Below are positions 6,175 to 6,756 of a DNA stretch of 6,756 nt, one piece after another. Location: positions 1 to 6,756 of the forward strand of contig JAPLJQ010000318.1 of the NCBI GenBank assembly GCA_026388495.1, in the 5' to 3' direction. Below the pieces are notes generated by a model. The model worked only from the letters and a program-made list of their open reading frames with translations. It searched no databases and was not told the DNA's origin. This DNA comes from Deltaproteobacteria bacterium (GTDB lineage: Bacteria > Desulfobacterota > Syntrophia > Syntrophales > UBA2185). A program made the position numbers and the translations under genes. Numbering within the stretch: the stretch's first letter is position 1; the number at the start of each line of letters is the position of its first letter.

Positions 6175-6756
6175 ATGGATGAAAGATTATGCAGCGCTTT
6201 TTCCGTTAAAGAGATCAAGGGTGATGATGTCGAAACCACATTATGTGACGCAGAAAAATGGGTTATCGGCGAAATATCTCTGAAGATCTATATCAACGGT
6301 ACGGAATACGCCTCGCTCCTTTGTCTCAATCAGTTAACGGAAGAACTTGCCCTTGGGTTTCTCTATAGTGAAGGCGTTATTGACACGATCGACGACGTGG
6401 CGAATATAACCTATAACGAACGCCTTTTTGCCGTGATGATCGATCTTGTTCCCGGAATATCCATCGACAAGTGCGAAAGTCTGCGCAGTGTAACGTCCGG
6501 CTGCGGGAAATGCTTTACCTACATCAACCCGCTCAAGCATGACAAATTTGTGCCTCTGGCCGGTCATGACAGATTCCCTCTTCGTAACATCCTGCGATCC
6601 ATGAAGGAGTTCGAGCGGCGCTCCGAAATATACAAAACCATCGGTGGGGTCCATAGTGTCTTGTTCCATCATGATGAATTTTCAGTTTTTAACGAGGATA
6701 TCGGAAGGCACAACTGTTTCGATAAGATAGCGGGTGTGCTGCTCAGAAACGATAAA
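6175..6756 (+). CDS. fdhD: Formate dehydrogenase accessory sulfurtransferase FdhD, N-terminal part
   Basis: The frame stays open for 194 codons from ATG 6175 to the window end, so the 3' part is missing; the family is about 230-280 residues. FdhD accepts sulfur from a cysteine desulfurase and passes it to the Mo or W bis-MGD cofactor of formate dehydrogenase, which is needed for activity. Family features in order are IYINGTEYASLLC, NQLTEELALGFLYSEGVI, the paired cysteines Cys110 and Cys113 in TSGCGKCF, TIGGVHSVLF and NEDIGRHNCFDKIAG. The usual FdhD motif is CGxCG; here the residue after the second cysteine is Phe instead of Gly. The gene starts 41 bases after the PP-loop gene. GGTGGA (6165-6170) is a plausible but close ribosome binding site. 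The ATG at 6163 in the same frame meets a stop within four codons, so 6175 is the first usable start. Confidence 0.92.
   Translation, partial: MDERLCSAFSVKEIKGDDVETTLCDAEKWVIGEISLKIYINGTEYASLLCLNQLTEELALGFLYSEGVIDTIDDVANITYNERLFAVMIDLVPGISIDKCESLRSVTSGCGKCFTYINPLKHDKFVPLAGHDRFPLRNILRSMKEFERRSEIYKTIGGVHSVLFHHDEFSVFNEDIGRHNCFDKIAGVLLRNDK

Overview
The window is a compact, entirely plus-strand stretch of eight genes, with both end genes cut by the window edges. It reads as chromosomal DNA from a strictly anaerobic bacterium. The best guess is a Desulfobacterota (former Deltaproteobacteria) member of the syntrophic or sulfate-reducer type. This rests on the metX-metW pair, a HydE-type hydrogenase maturase, an FdhD formate dehydrogenase accessory protein, a PP-loop/NFACT-R fusion and small palindromic intergenic repeats. 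No rRNA or other phylogenetic marker is present, so the taxonomy is inference only.

Layout: the 3' end of cysK (2-232); a 146-base gap holding a palindromic repeat (261-322); metX (379-1551), overlapping metW (1535-2149), which overlaps bioB by four bases (2146-3123); a 132-base gap holding a second, diverged copy of the repeat (about 3155-3222); cysE (3256-4002); hydE (4020-5027); a PP-loop ATPase fused to an NFACT-R-like domain (5036-6133); and the first 194 codons of fdhD (6175 to the window end). The two repeat-bearing gaps divide the window into cysK | metX-metW-bioB | cysE-hydE-PP-loop-fdhD. Within the blocks, gene spacing runs from overlap to about 40 bases, which suggests co-transcription. 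No regulator gene, RNA gene, riboswitch, CRISPR array or insertion sequence was seen.

The unifying theme is sulfur. CysE and CysK make cysteine from serine and sulfide, and CysE ends in Gly-Ile, the kind of tail that docks into the CysK active site. MetX and MetW activate homoserine for direct sulfhydrylation toward methionine, the precursor of S-adenosylmethionine (SAM). BioB and HydE are related radical SAM enzymes: BioB inserts sulfur into dethiobiotin and HydE helps build the [FeFe]-hydrogenase cofactor. The PP-loop protein is a predicted RNA-thiolation enzyme, and FdhD passes sulfur to the Mo/W cofactor of formate dehydrogenase. The window therefore places production of cysteine and a methionine precursor beside several proteins that consume cysteine sulfur or SAM. 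The individual families are known; the points worth following up are this grouping and the PP-loop/NFACT-R protein with its three cysteine clusters and long C-terminal tail.
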